64,000 bases of DNA from Flammeovirgaceae bacterium (GCA_016712035.1 JADJRT010000006.1:62001-126000), one strand, 5' to 3'. Counted from the first letter of the stretch, positions 26,696 to 37,721 are shown. Notes: a model not told the origin generated them from the letters alone. Program-made: numbers and translations.

Positions 26696-29416
26696 GTGAT
26701 TAAAAAATCTAAATTGTTTTTGAGGGTACCGATCGTAATTCTATTATTGAGTTATTCCATCTCAGCCCATTCACAGGATATTCTAGCTTTAAAGCTTGAT
26801 GGTTCAGAACAAGGAAAATCTCTTTCCGAAGTATTGGCGGAAATTGAGAATAAAAACAACGCAAAGTTTTTTTTCCTGCCGGAATGGATTTCATCTGTAT
26901 CCTTTGCTGAAAGTCACCAAGGGCAAACCTTGGAGCAAGCATTAGCGTATCTCTTTATTGGAACTGAGCTGAATTTCTTTGCCATGTACCCGGGCACGGT
27001 GGTAATCGTAAAAGATGCAAAGCAGTCTATTCAAAGAAAAGAAGCGATACAAGTTGCTATCCGGGAGAAAAAAACTATTGAACAATACGTTCTCGGAGAT
27101 CAGGGCACTTCAACAAAAGGAAATGCAGTCCTTAAAGGTAAAGTAATTGATTCCAAGACAGGCGATCCCTTGTCGCAAGTCAATATCTACATAGTTGATT
27201 TACAAGTTGGAGCCGCCACTGACCAAATGGGTAATTATAGCCTTGCAATGGAACCGGGGATTCATGTATTAAATATTAGTAGTATTGACTACGAACCCAA
27301 AGTAATTGATTTAGCAATCTACAAAGATGGGCAGCTTGATCTTGAATTAGAAAAAATGGCCCGGCTTCTTGATGAAGTTGTTGTTCAGGATGGCGGAGCG
27401 TTGGAAATTTCAGAAAGCCGAATTGGAGAAACGCAAATAACCATGAGCTCGCTGAAGTTAGCACCTGCATTAATGGGCGAAGTAGATATCATCAAGCAGA
27501 TTCAAAACTTACCTGGCGTAACTACGGTGGGTGAAGCTGCTACGGGCTTTAATGTACGGGGCGGTAGCGTAGATCAAAACCTTATTCTTTATGATGGATT
27601 ACCCGTTTCCAATAGTTCGCATGTGTTTGGGTTATTCTCCTCGTTTAATCCAGAAGCCGTTCGGAATGCTTCTCTGTATAGAGGCGGTATTCCGGCCGAG
27701 TATGGTGGCCGGGCATCGTCCATTCTTGATATTAAATCTAAAGATGGCAGCTATGAGAAATGGAATGGTAATGCCGGAATCGGACTAATTACAAGTAATC
27801 TCATGATCAATGGGCCATTACAAAAAGGCAAAACTTCTCTGGCTGCATCCTTTCGATCTACGTATTCCGATTGGTTGATACGTGCTGTTCGAACAGATTA
27901 TGTCGATCTGGAAAATAGTTCGGTTTTCTTTTATGATGGAACCTTGAAGCTGACTCATAAAATTAATGATCGAACCAAAATCTCAGCAACCGGATATTCA
28001 AGTAAAGATTCCTTTACACTGGATGGAGATACTACCTATCAATGGAAAAATCTTTTAGGAGGTGTTAAACTTGACTATCAAATTTCAGCGGCCCATATAG
28101 CCGAATTCAGTGCTGGGGTAAGTTCATATTCGTATAATGTATTAAACAGTGATCCCTTAAATGGGTCGGAGCTTTCCTTTCGACTTACATCATCCGTTTT
28201 TAAAGCTGGTTTTAATTATCAGCAAGGTAATCACCAATTAAATTACGGATGGCAACTAACGTATTACCAATTTAATCCGGGTTCACTTAAACCCACCTCA
28301 TCCGTTTCCAGTGCCACAAATCTTTCACTAGCTAAACAGTATTCAGTTGAAAATGCGCTCTATCTATCAGACAACTGGGCTTTTCAAAATAGATTTTTTG
28401 TAGACGGTGGGCTCCGGTTTCCTATGTTTGCCGCATTCGGACCATCGTCAATAAATGTTTATAAACCGGCCGAGCCTCTCGAGATCTCAAACGTAATGGA
28501 TACGCTAAATTACAGCCGTGGAGAAGTTAGTAAAATGTATTTTGGGATTGAACCACGGCTAACGCTTCGATGGATGGCAGGGCCAAAATCTTCCATCAAA
28601 TTCGGATATAGTCGTGTCTATCAATATCTGCAATTGATAACAAATTCAACAGCCGTTACTCCGGTAGACATTTGGCAGCCAAGCGGCTATTATTTTAAGC
28701 CTCAACGTGCCGATCAAGTTTCCCTCGGCTATTTCATTAGTTCAAAAAATAAAATATTTGAAGCTTCAGCCGAGGTTTTCTATAAGTCGATTGGAAATAT
28801 TATTGACTTTAAAGATGGTGCTGAGCTTATTTTGAATCCTCATCTGGAAACGGAATTACTTCAAGGAAAAGGAGAGGCCTATGGAATAGAAACACTGATC
28901 TCAAAAAATACGGGACGCTTCACCTGGTCAATGAACTACACCTACTCCAGAGCTTTTCGAATAATTTCCGGACCAACCGCAGGCGAATCGATTAATAATG
29001 GTAAGCAATATCCTGCAAACTACGATCAGCCTCACATAGCCAATCTTTCATGGAAGTATAATTTGTCAAGAAGATATTTTTTCACTGGAAATTTCACGTA
29101 CCATACAGGCCGACCGGTTACCGTTCCTCTTTCTGCTTTTGCTAGTGAGAATACCACCGTAGCCTATTTTTCTGAACGCAATAGTTATCGGATACCAGAC
29201 TACCATCGGCTGGATTTAGCACTCGTTATAGAGGGTAATCACAAACGAAAGAAGATTGCTTCGGGTACTTGGGTTTTTTCTGTATACAATGTTTATGCTC
29301 GTAAAAATCCGTATACAGTTTTCTTTAAGAATTCTGGGGCGGGCATTCCTAAACCCTATCAGTTATCAATTATAGGAACCATATTCCCTTCAATTAGTTA
29401 TAACGTTAAATTTTAA
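26696..29416 (+). CDS. TonB-dependent receptor with STN and carboxypeptidase-regulatory-like domains
   Basis: 906 residues. Signal peptide (VPIVILLLSYSISAHS). Secretin/TonB short N-terminal (STN) domain at about 35-105 (LSEVLAEIENKNNAKFFF, then LEQALAYLF), which in Bacteroidota receptors contacts an anti-sigma factor. A CarboxypepD_reg-like domain follows at about 145-225 (LKGKVIDSKTGDPLSQVNIY), then the plug (GFNVRGGSVDQNLILYDG, about 285) and a 22-strand barrel to the C-terminus. No FecR/sigma pair is in view, so the partner lies elsewhere. The start is taken as GTG 26696; a nearby TTG is also possible. Forms an operon with the DUF4249 gene (stop and start touch at 29416) and the MG2-like gene. 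Confidence 0.92.
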   Translation: MIKKSKLFLRVPIVILLLSYSISAHSQDILALKLDGSEQGKSLSEVLAEIENKNNAKFFFLPEWISSVSFAESHQGQTLEQALAYLFIGTELNFFAMYPGTVVIVKDAKQSIQRKEAIQVAIREKKTIEQYVLGDQGTSTKGNAVLKGKVIDSKTGDPLSQVNIYIVDLQVGAATDQMGNYSLAMEPGIHVLNISSIDYEPKVIDLAIYKDGQLDLELEKMARLLDEVVVQDGGALEISESRIGETQITMSSLKLAPALMGEVDIIKQIQNLPGVTTVGEAATGFNVRGGSVDQNLILYDGLPVSNSSHVFGLFSSFNPEAVRNASLYRGGIPAEYGGRASSILDIKSKDGSYEKWNGNAGIGLITSNLMINGPLQKGKTSLAASFRSTYSDWLIRAVRTDYVDLENSSVFFYDGTLKLTHKINDRTKISATGYSSKDSFTLDGDTTYQWKNLLGGVKLDYQISAAHIAEFSAGVSSYSYNVLNSDPLNGSELSFRLTSSVFKAGFNYQQGNHQLNYGWQLTYYQFNPGSLKPTSSVSSATNLSLAKQYSVENALYLSDNWAFQNRFFVDGGLRFPMFAAFGPSSINVYKPAEPLEISNVMDTLNYSRGEVSKMYFGIEPRLTLRWMAGPKSSIKFGYSRVYQYLQLITNSTAVTPVDIWQPSGYYFKPQRADQVSLGYFISSKNKIFEASAEVFYKSIGNIIDFKDGAELILNPHLETELLQGKGEAYGIETLISKNTGRFTWSMNYTYSRAFRIISGPTAGESINNGKQYPANYDQPHIANLSWKYNLSRRYFFTGNFTYHTGRPVTVPLSAFASENTTVAYFSERNSYRIPDYHRLDLALVIEGNHKRKKIASGTWVFSVYNVYARKNPYTVFFKNSGAGIPKPYQLSIIGTIFPSISYNVKF

Positions 29417-30542
29417 TGGGCAGGAAAATGAATTTGCGCAGATGGAAATTGAGATGGGTGATGCTTTTTCTGGTGGTTAGCGCTTGCGTAGAGCCTATCT
29501 ATTTTGAAGTTCCCCCCGCGGAGCTACAATTAGTGGTAGAAGGAATGATAACAGATAGTCCAGGGCCTTATACGGTTACTCTTTCGAAAGGCTTGGCGCT
29601 AGATTCGAAATCATCATTACCAATGCCCGTACAAAATGCAAAGGTTACACTGTTTGATGATGCAGGTAATTCAGAAATATTTACGGAGACCACTGCGGGA
29701 ACCTACACATCTAGTAACATTATTCAAGGGCAGGTAGGCCATACGTATTATATAAGAGTTGAAACCTCGGATGGAAAGATCTTTGAATCAACACCAGATA
29801 AGATTAATCAGGTTGGTGAAATTGAAGAGATTAGATTTGAATTTGAAGCACGAACTACCATAAAACCTTATGGAGAAATAGTTGCTGATGTTTTTAACAT
29901 TTATGTTGATTCGGATGCTGGCGCTGAAGAAGATGCGTATGTACGCTGGCGTTTTACCGGAACATTTGAAGTCTTCACCTATCCAGAATTACATACTATT
30001 TGGACTCCTCCGTACACACCCTATAAAGCCCCGGAGCCGTGCAGTGGTTATATATTGATTGGAGGGCCTAATGGTGGAAAATTACTGAAGGTAGATGAAT
30101 GTGCCTGCTGCACGTGTTGGGTAAATGCCTTTGAAGTGGCACCCCAACTTTCGGACACCAAATTAATTGGTAACAACCAATTTAAAAACATTAAAGTAGG
30201 CGAGGTTCCTATTACACCTACTAATTTTCATAAGAGATATCAAGTGAACGTTGAGCAAATGAGTCTTTCGAAAAATGCATTTGATTTCTTTAAACTTATT
30301 CGGGCGCAAAAGGAAGGTGCCTCCAGTTTATTTCAGCCACCTTCCGGTGAAATAAACGGCAACATGAATCCTGTTAATAATTCAGAATCTGTGTTAGGTT
30401 TCTTTTGGGCTTCATCGGTTAAGAAAAATCAATTTTTATTGAGCGAAGTGATATTCCTTATTTGATTACACCCATGGATTCGATAACGCATGCTTGCACG
30501 AACTATCCTTTTTCAACAACTCAAAAACCGAATGGATGGTGA
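29416..30542 (+). CDS. DUF4249 lipoprotein, 3' end frameshifted
   Basis: Lipobox VVSAC (Cys24) after a basic, hydrophobic leader. The body matches DUF4249: LVVEGMITDSPGPYTVTLSK, a beta-sandwich with NAKVTLFDD, and a cysteine cluster (DECACCTCW at about 232-240). The uninterrupted frame stops at 30465. Coding sense continues in another frame after about 30440 (DIPYLITPMDSITHACTNYP) to 30542, where it ends in NGW just as family members end in an aromatic. The stop overlaps the next gene's ATG (30536). Outer-membrane partner of the TonB receptor in front; function not established. Confidence 0.85.
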
Positions 30543-32848
30543 AAATCAAGCTTTTGTTTATTATTGGCTTCCTGGTTTGTATTATCAACACGCAGGCACA
30601 ACTATCCAAAGAAGCATTAGTAAAAAAGTTTGATAGCTATCAGTCTGTTTGGACAAAGCAAAAATTACACCTTGTACTAAACCAAACTAAGTTTTCGCCA
30701 GGCGATACAGTTTGGTTCAAGGCCTATTTACTCGGTGAAGATCAAAAAAAAATAGCAGGACGACAGCTCGTGAATCTCCATTTAGTTGATTCAAGCGAAG
30801 TGGAGCGAATTCATGTTTTATTTAATGTTAAGGATGGGATTGGATATAATCAGTTTGTCATTCCCGATTCACTTTCGGCCGGAATTTACCTGGTAACAGC
30901 GCATACGAATTGGATAAGGAACTTTGGTGATGAATTTATATTTAAGGAGAAAATATCAATAGTCGCCTCAAATTCAATTCTTGAAGAGAAGGATCCTATT
31001 TATGCTGTAAAAGCAGAGGGTGGTCATTTAATCAACCATGTTACGAATCGGGTTATTTTTCGAACAAGCCAGGCGGGTTCATCCATAAAGATAGTTGATA
31101 ATCAAAATCAGGAAGTAGGAAATACGCAGAGTAACCAATATGGAATAGCAGGTTTTGAATTTATCCCGCATGCTGGCGTTTCCTACTTTGCCCATTTGAT
31201 CAATGATGATAAAAAAATCTCACTACCACCCATTGAAGAAGATGGATGTAGTGTCCGCTTACAATACATCATGGGTAATAAGAATCCTACGCTAAAAATA
31301 GAAGTCCCTTCTTCATCCAAATACCAGGATGAGTTATATGTCTTTATCCTTTCGGAGGGTAAAATCCATAATAGCTTTACGGCAACGATAGGTGCTGAAA
31401 ATAGTGGATCCGTACAAATACCCGTTGATAAATTGCCTAAAGGAATTGCGCATGTATCGGTACTTGCACGCAATGGAAATCTTTTAGCAAGTCGTGATTT
31501 TTATTGTTCCTCTGAAGATCAAATACTGGAGACTGTGTCACTAAGCAAATCGAGTTATCATACACGAGAAAAAGTTAATGCTCAAGTCTTATTGAGGGAT
31601 CAGACAGGAAATCCACTTGTAGGAGAATTTTCTGTACGTGTACTCAATGGAGAACTTTTTGAAAATCTTGCAGAGCATTCTTACCCTGATGAGATGTCAG
31701 ATGATTTCTTCAATTTTGAAAATTCTACTTTTAATCGAACCGACTCTTCCTGGTTGGTTGGAGTTAATGATTGGCTGATTACAACTACCAAATCCGTGCC
31801 CTGGAAGGAGATAATTTCCAGTACTGGAGCTAAGCCAAGATATCCCCAAACGGGTACGGTTGAGAAAAATGGTCTCGCTTACCTGGGGAACACGGCCGAG
31901 GTTGTCCCTGATGAAACACAAATCATGTTTTATCTTCAAAGGAATATCATTCCCCACCAAACTTTTATTATGCAAGGTAAAGTGGGGCTTGTAATTCCTG
32001 AAATGTATGGGGATGATGAGTTTTTTTATTTAGCCAGAACTCCCGCAGGAAAAGAAATCTTGAATATACGTATGGACTGGGAGGGTGATCAAATCCGATT
32101 ACCGGGCGCACCGGTTTGGAAAGAATCTCAAAGCATGGATTCCTATGCGGAATTCACATCTAAGCGTAAAATAATTGATCAATCATTTAACGTTTATAGT
32201 CCAAAACTATCGGAAGAGATTAAATCGTCTGCGTTTGAAAGTGAGCTGGCAAGTGCTGATGTAGTGGTAATGGTTCAGGATTACCTGATCTTTCCTACGG
32301 TAGCCGAAATGATACGAGAAATTATTCCCCCTCTTTATCATCGTAAAACGAGAAAAGGAGATATTGTACGTGTAGGTTTGTTACCTCCTATGATAGAAAC
32401 CAATGACCCCCTATATATTATTGACGGCATGGCTACTAAGAGTACAGGTTTTTTCCTTAGCCTGAATCCAGCAAATATAATCTCAATAAAAGTTATTAAT
32501 GACCCAAAGAAACTATTACCGCTTGGGCTTTTGGGTAGAAATGGCATCGTGTTGGTTGAGACTAAAACCGGGGATGCAAGGGAACCTTTGGATGATCCGG
32601 CAAAGAAAATTATTGGACTAAATAGAGCCTTACCATTTAAAATGCCTTGGCAAACAAGTGAGATATTATACACTCCCTTCTTCAGATCAACAATCTATTG
32701 GAATCCAACGATCAATACTGATTCAATTGGCAAGGCAACATTTGAATTCAACTGCACCGATGACATGGGGCAAATGGTTATTCTCATTGATGGTATGGCC
32801 AATGGAAAACCCTTTTCTATAGTAAAGAACTTTGAAGTTATTAGATGA
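30536..32848 (+). CDS. MG2-like (alpha-2-macroglobulin-type) cell-surface protein with TonB-plug-like region
   Basis: About 770 residues. ATG at 30536 (MVKIKLLFIIGFLVC) begins a good signal peptide and overlaps the preceding stop, so it is preferred over the earlier TTG at 30494. Residues about 40-150 resemble the macroglobulin MG2 domain (KLHLVLNQTKFSPGDTVWF, ending in a YLVTAHTNWIRN strand). Repeated beta-sandwich domains follow. Near 625-690 a plug-like segment occurs (PLYIIDGMATKS, NGIVLVETKTG), as in SusC-family proteins. Such proteins commonly sit next to DUF4249 and TonB receptors in Bacteroidota. Probably exported and outer-membrane associated; the exact role is unknown. Third gene of the operon starting at 26696. 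Confidence 0.75.
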   Translation: MVKIKLLFIIGFLVCIINTQAQLSKEALVKKFDSYQSVWTKQKLHLVLNQTKFSPGDTVWFKAYLLGEDQKKIAGRQLVNLHLVDSSEVERIHVLFNVKDGIGYNQFVIPDSLSAGIYLVTAHTNWIRNFGDEFIFKEKISIVASNSILEEKDPIYAVKAEGGHLINHVTNRVIFRTSQAGSSIKIVDNQNQEVGNTQSNQYGIAGFEFIPHAGVSYFAHLINDDKKISLPPIEEDGCSVRLQYIMGNKNPTLKIEVPSSSKYQDELYVFILSEGKIHNSFTATIGAENSGSVQIPVDKLPKGIAHVSVLARNGNLLASRDFYCSSEDQILETVSLSKSSYHTREKVNAQVLLRDQTGNPLVGEFSVRVLNGELFENLAEHSYPDEMSDDFFNFENSTFNRTDSSWLVGVNDWLITTTKSVPWKEIISSTGAKPRYPQTGTVEKNGLAYLGNTAEVVPDETQIMFYLQRNIIPHQTFIMQGKVGLVIPEMYGDDEFFYLARTPAGKEILNIRMDWEGDQIRLPGAPVWKESQSMDSYAEFTSKRKIIDQSFNVYSPKLSEEIKSSAFESELASADVVVMVQDYLIFPTVAEMIREIIPPLYHRKTRKGDIVRVGLLPPMIETNDPLYIIDGMATKSTGFFLSLNPANIISIKVINDPKKLLPLGLLGRNGIVLVETKTGDAREPLDDPAKKIIGLNRALPFKMPWQTSEILYTPFFRSTIYWNPTINTDSIGKATFEFNCTDDMGQMVILIDGMANGKPFSIVKNFEVIR

Positions 32849-32877
32849 CTGCGTTTTATCTAAATTTCAAATAGGCT

Positions 32878-33786
32878 CTATTTTAAATTCTTATTAAAAA
32901 AATCTATGGTTCGCTGCCAGGCAAGTTCAGCGGCCGGTTTATCATAGCGCGGTGTGCTGTCATTATGAAACCCATGATTAACCTCTGGATAAATATAGGC
33001 GGTGTATACTTTCTTATTTTCCTTTAATAGGTTTTCATAAGGAGGCCAACCTTCATTTACGCGCGTATCTAACCCCGCATAATGCAGAAGTAATGGCGAT
33101 TGAATTTTAGGAACATCTTCAGCAGCAGGTTGTCCACCATAAAAGGGAACGGCTGCGGATAAGTCTGGAATGCGCACGGCCATCATATTCGAGATCCAAC
33201 CACCAAAGCAAAAACCTACTACACCTACTTTTCCGTTACATTCCGGGTGAGATTTCAAATAAGTATAGGCTGCAATAAAATCTTCAAGCATTTCATTTCT
33301 GTCGCGCTTGCTTTGCAGGGTACGGCCCTCATCATCATTACCCGGATAGCCACCCAGTGGGGTAAGGGCATCGGGCGATAGAGAAATAAATCCCGCCAAG
33401 GCAGCCCTTCGACCAACATCTTCTATGTATGGATTCAATCCCCGGTTTTCGTGCACGACAACCACACCCGGTAGTTTACCTTTTGCATCAATTCCTTTAG
33501 AAAGAAGTCCTTTTATACTGCCACCTCCTTTGGGTGAATCATAATTAATATAATCTGATTTAAGGCGTGGGTCTTTAGGCTGAACCTGAATGATTTTATA
33601 GTCAGGACTAATAAAACTTAGGAGCGAAGCCACAGTAACACCGCCAACGGCATACATAGAAAGTTTATCAAGAAATTCCCGCCTTTCAATTCGATTATGC
33701 GCATAGGCATCATACAAATCAAATACTTCTTGCTTGATGTCTTCTTTCTTCAACTCCTTCATAGTATTATTTTTTAATGGTAGCAC
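32878..33786 (-). CDS. Dienelactone hydrolase family protein, exported
   Basis: 302 residues from 33786; the second ATG at 33762 (MKELKKEDIK) is the more natural start. An internal hydrophobic segment (KLSMYAVGGVTVASLLSFIS) follows RIERREF, a Tat/RR-like leader with a long N-region, as seen in the exported branch of this family. An alpha/beta-hydrolase triad is visible: nucleophile Cys193 in GFCFGGW, Asp240 in AGLDTRVNEG, His271 in PEVNHGFH. The family's conserved HENRGL lies at 112-117. It would hydrolyse lactones or similar esters; the substrate is unknown. Convergent with the operon ahead; no partner gene. Confidence 0.9.
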   Translation of the reverse strand: MLPLKNNTMKELKKEDIKQEVFDLYDAYAHNRIERREFLDKLSMYAVGGVTVASLLSFISPDYKIIQVQPKDPRLKSDYINYDSPKGGGSIKGLLSKGIDAKGKLPGVVVVHENRGLNPYIEDVGRRAALAGFISLSPDALTPLGGYPGNDDEGRTLQSKRDRNEMLEDFIAAYTYLKSHPECNGKVGVVGFCFGGWISNMMAVRIPDLSAAVPFYGGQPAAEDVPKIQSPLLLHYAGLDTRVNEGWPPYENLLKENKKVYTAYIYPEVNHGFHNDSTPRYDKPAAELAWQRTIDFFNKNLK

Positions 33787-33897
33787 TTACCGGATCAGAC
33801 TGAACTTCAGTTTATTAAGTTCAAGATAGCAAATTCATGCTTACCACGAATTGATTTTTTTATTGGTGGCAGGTGGCTGAACGAAACGGATTAGATA

Positions 33898-34287
33898 CTA
33901 TTTATCCGGTATGGGATGCCTGAAAAGAAGGATTCCGAAAAGTAGTGCAAGCACAGCATACACACCGCTAACCAGTATTAGCAAAATTGGAATTTGTGGA
34001 TTTGAAATAGAAGCTTTTACTAATGCTAATCCGGCAATCATAAAGTGAGTGAAATTGGCAACGGCAACTGGGCGGTTATAAATTCCACCGATTAAACTCT
34101 CTTTCGTCATCCAATCAAGCATGGCAAATCCAAAATAAAGCGCGCCCAAAATTTGTCCAAGTATTATAGATACTTGTGAGGGATTAACTCCCAGACTACC
34201 GATTATCAGATCGGGTGCAAATGTTAATGCGATTCCGGATACCCCAAGTAGGAGGGAAGTTGCTATCATAATCCATTTCGTATTCAT
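33898..34287 (-). CDS. Small four-helix membrane protein of unknown function
   Basis: 129 residues with four membrane segments (about 7-27, 40-62, 74-92, 98-118), a short cytosolic N-terminus and an MTKESLIGGIYNRPV loop. The layout resembles DUF4345-like or DoxX-like small membrane proteins, but I cannot assign it firmly. It stands alone, upstream of the dienelactone hydrolase gene in the same orientation (111 bases away), so co-transcription is possible. Confidence 0.6.
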   Translation of the reverse strand: MNTKWIMIATSLLLGVSGIALTFAPDLIIGSLGVNPSQVSIILGQILGALYFGFAMLDWMTKESLIGGIYNRPVAVANFTHFMIAGLALVKASISNPQIPILLILVSGVYAVLALLFGILLFRHPIPDK

Positions 34288-34466
34288 GGTTGTGTTATTA
34301 GCGTGTATAGCATTGATGATTTAAGCAAAACTACCGATTAGATTAATTCATAAGCTACTAATCAAATTTATTCCTTATTTAGGCCTTAAATTAGATAACC
34401 TACAGGGAGATTTCTAATTCGATCAACAATCCAGTTCTTAAAAAAACATCAATAAATTTATATAAT

Positions 34467-35802
34467 ATGGAAGATATTTCGCGTAGAAAATTTATTAGTA
34501 GTGTTAGCGCTTTAACGATGCTTACGGCTATACCCGGCTTTACTCAGGTGGAGCCAACGAATAAAGCGCTTAAGTTAGCAGAGAGTTATCGAGACGAAAT
34601 GCTCACTTTGTTGAAGGAACTTGTTCGTGTTAAAAGTCTTTCGGGCGAATCAGCAGCAAATGCACAGGCCATAGTAACATCCTACTTATCCAAACTGCCT
34701 TATCGCATTGAAGAGAGCAGAGATCAACCCAGCATTTATGCAAGTCACCCTGAATTTATGCCACCTGATCCTGCCGGTGATGGGCCTTTTGTAAACGTTG
34801 TTGGCTGGCCAAAAAAAAGCAAGGGAAAGCAGTTTGCCATGTTTGCGCACATTGATACCGAATCTGTTTATAATAACTGGCATACAGATCCGTTCGAGGC
34901 CAAACTCATTGGCAACAAACTGTACGGTTTGGGAACTGCCGATGACAAGGCTGGAATTGCAGCCATGCTTGTGGCCGCAAAGGCAATGGAAAAAATTGGC
35001 CAACCATTACCGGTGGTGATGAGTCTTCATGGAAAAGGAGGTGGAAGCAGGGGAAGCTTACCGGTTTTTGATCGCATCAGTAAAGCAAAGCATAGTCTTG
35101 GTGCAGTACTTTATGTCCATCCTGCCGAAACAGGCCGTGGATTGGAGGACATAAAAAAATTCTGTGCAGGGCATTGTAGATCTGCAACTGATTGTAACGG
35201 GATGGCGTGGCCCCCAAATGGAAATAGGAAGTATTGATTCGGCTGCGTGGGAAGCGGGGGGTAATGCAGTTGACGTTTGCTTGAAATTAATAAGTCACTT
35301 ACGAGAAACTGTATTCAAAGATGTTATGGTTAACATCGGAATCATGAACGGGGGCGATCGTATTGGCTCGGTTGCTGATAAAGCTACCTTGACTTTTCGA
35401 CTAAAATTTGAAGGAGAAAATACCTGGAGCAATCTGGTGGGATCAGCGAATCAAGCCATTGCAAATTTTATGAAGGAAATACCTAAATCAGAAAAAAATT
35501 TTAACGCTGTTCTAAATATTATCGGCTATCGGACGAATCCAGGAGCTTCCAGTTGGGAAGCACCCGTTAGTAAAGTCTTGCGGCAATCTATTACAGATAT
35601 TACAGGAAGAGCACCAAATGCCTACCCAAACCATTACGCAGGTGATATCCGGTATCCAATTCGATTATTAAATGTCCCGGCCTATGGTATCGGATCGATT
35701 GGAGGAAATTTCTATGGCCCCGATGAATGGGTGGATGTGGACGATTTAGTAAAACTCGTTGCTGTTTGTATTCAAACCTTGAGTGGCTGGCAGAAGACTT
35801 AG
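34467..35802 (+). CDS. M20 family metallopeptidase, exported, one frameshift
   Basis: Pieces 34467-35237 and 35164-35802 join in an A7 run at 35154-35160 (reading DIKNSVQGIVDLQL across it) to give about 445 residues. A Tat-like leader (SRRKFISSVSALTML) suggests periplasmic export. Metal-site motifs: AMFAHIDTES (His and Asp) and LGTADDKAGIA. The usual Glu-Glu pair is absent: the corresponding segment reads SLHGKGGGSRGSLP. The lid/dimerisation domain and a C-terminal HYAGDIRYP His ligand follow. The family hydrolyses peptides or amidated amino acids. The missing Glu pair may mean altered activity. No neighbour is co-directional. Confidence 0.82.
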
Positions 35803-35814
35803 TTCATAATTAGA

Positions 35815-37184
35815 TTACATTCTCATTCTCTGGCTCGTCCAATGTACCACATCATCCTCGTAGTGTGTAATTACAACCAAAGTAGTGTCTTGGTCAAGGT
35901 GGCTGGTTAGGTATTTACTTATTCGTGCCTTTTGTATTGGGTCAAGAAATTGGAATGGCTCATCCAATAGTAGTAATTCCTTTTGCGATATAAACAGCGC
36001 TACTAACAACACTAATTGCAACTCGCCATTAGATAGTTGTCGTAGCCGCTTCTGTAGAAGATGTTCAATTTCAAAAAATCAACAAGCGTATCTATTGCAG
36101 CTTGACTATTTGAAGTAAAATATTCACTCACCGTAAGTATAGACGTAGTAGCATCTAAAAAATGAACTTGCTCCGGACCGAGATAACTGATCCGATTCTT
36201 AATATCCCAAATGGATTCGCCCGATCCTCTACGTTTACCAAACAAATACACCTGTTCACTATAAGCCATGGGATGGTCGGCATAGATGAGACTAAAGAGT
36301 GTGGTCTTACCAGAACCATTCGGCCCCGTGAGTGCCCAGCGTTCCCCGCGATTGATTTGCCAGTTTAGATCTTTTATAATTATCGTATTGCCATACTGAA
36401 TTTTAAGACCACGCATTTCAACCACAGGCTCAATTTCTTTTGCAGAAATAGGATCTTGATATGAATGTGTTGAATGAAATTCATTTTTCGGTTCTGTAAT
36501 CACAGCTGAGGAAGAACTCAATTCAATTCTTTTTGTGATAATATCTGGGAGTTGTGGGTGATCCTGATCGGCAATAATCAATTGAATGCGGTAGCGAGTG
36601 GCAAGGTGATCCAGGAATTCTTTTAGCTCCGAACGACTGGTGTGGTCGAGTCCTTCAAATGGATAATCGAGTAATAATATTTTAGGGAGATTATCCAATA
36701 GTTGCTTAAGGATGATAATCTTTTTGAATTGCCCGTTGGAGAGGCGAGGAAGTTCACGCGTAAGTAAATGATCGATTTTAAAGGATTCTGGAAATTCAAA
36801 TTCATGTAGTTTTTTATAACGCTCTCCAAAGAAATCTTTAACAGTCGATACTGGGTTGGAGTCTTCAATTGTGTAGTACCGTTGTTGGTAATACAAGTCT
36901 GGGCCGCTCATTAATTCATGAAGTGCGTACGTAGACACATAGTGAACATTCTTTTTGCGGAGTTCGTGCCTTTCATCCCAGTTAAGGTTTGGCCCTATAA
37001 AATCATAGCTAACCAACCCAGACTTTGGTTGAATCTTCCCCGCGATCAAATTGAGTAATGTGGTTTTTCCGACCCCGTTTTTTCCAGTAATAAGATAACT
37101 AACACCTGATTTTAGTTGTATAGTAAGATCGCTGAATATGGTAGTGCTTTGAATTGAAACGGAAACGCTACTTAGACTGATCAT
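35815..37184 (-). CDS. Double ABC ATPase of the ModF type, one frameshift
   Basis: Pieces 36012-37184 and 35815-36021 join near 36050 to give one protein of about 455 residues with two nucleotide-binding domains. Domain 1: Walker A GKNGVGKT (34-41), signature LSNGQFKK, Walker B ILLLDYPFEGLD. Domain 2: Walker A GPNGSGKT, signature LSNGELQLV just after the break, Walker B LLLLDEPFQFLD and a final histidine switch VVITHYED. There are no membrane segments. ModF-like proteins of this shape are not classical transporters and their role is unclear (photorepair or molybdate links have been suggested). The start overlaps the stop of the membrane-protein gene at 37181, so the two are one transcription unit. 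Confidence 0.85.
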
Positions 37185-37612
37185 TTATGACCATGGTTGA
37201 TTGGTGTGTTGGGAGTGGATGACGAGTCATTTTTAGGAGCAACCAGAAAGCATAACACACATAGTACAGCGGTTATGGGAGTAAAAATGATTCTCTCCGT
37301 TTCATCTAATGAGAATGCATTTCCTAACGTGTTGAATAAAAATAGGGCACCCATTATCCAACACGAAATTGATAATAGCACAGGCGGGACATTGGTTTTC
37401 AAAATCCCAGCCTTACATACCATCACAAATAAAAAGTAAGAATTCAAGATTAGCGAGAAGAGTTCAAACACCAGCATAGAAGTCCAGCTGGTTAATCGGC
37501 CGCCCCACACCATAGAGTATGGAATGGCACCGAATAGAATGAGTATATGAAAACCAATTGTGGCCGTGAAGATCAGGATTAAGATTCTGTAAATCCAATA
37601 TTTGAATTTCAT
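37181..37612 (-). CDS. Four-segment membrane protein of unknown function
   Basis: 143 residues, four membrane segments (about 8-30, 44-66, 75-97, 107-127), basic and histidine-bearing tail (PINHGHK). Its stop overlaps the ATG of the double ABC ATPase by four bases, so translation of the two is coupled and a functional link is likely. No recognisable family. Confidence 0.65.
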   Translation of the reverse strand: MKFKYWIYRILILIFTATIGFHILILFGAIPYSMVWGGRLTSWTSMLVFELFSLILNSYFLFVMVCKAGILKTNVPPVLLSISCWIMGALFLFNTLGNAFSLDETERIIFTPITAVLCVLCFLVAPKNDSSSTPNTPINHGHK

Positions 37613-37721
37613 AAGATTCCAGTGGCTAGCTTCAAAGCTAGTTATGCACTCGTAAATTTCAAATCAAATCTTCAAGTGCGTTTCATTTTTCAATATGTAA
37701 GCCGATGTCAGAGAAAATAAA

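Noticed and set aside
35815..37184. Classical ABC importer or exporter ATPase
   Set aside because: Two nucleotide-binding domains in one chain without a permease fit the ModF-like class; the neighbouring membrane protein is not a recognisable permease.
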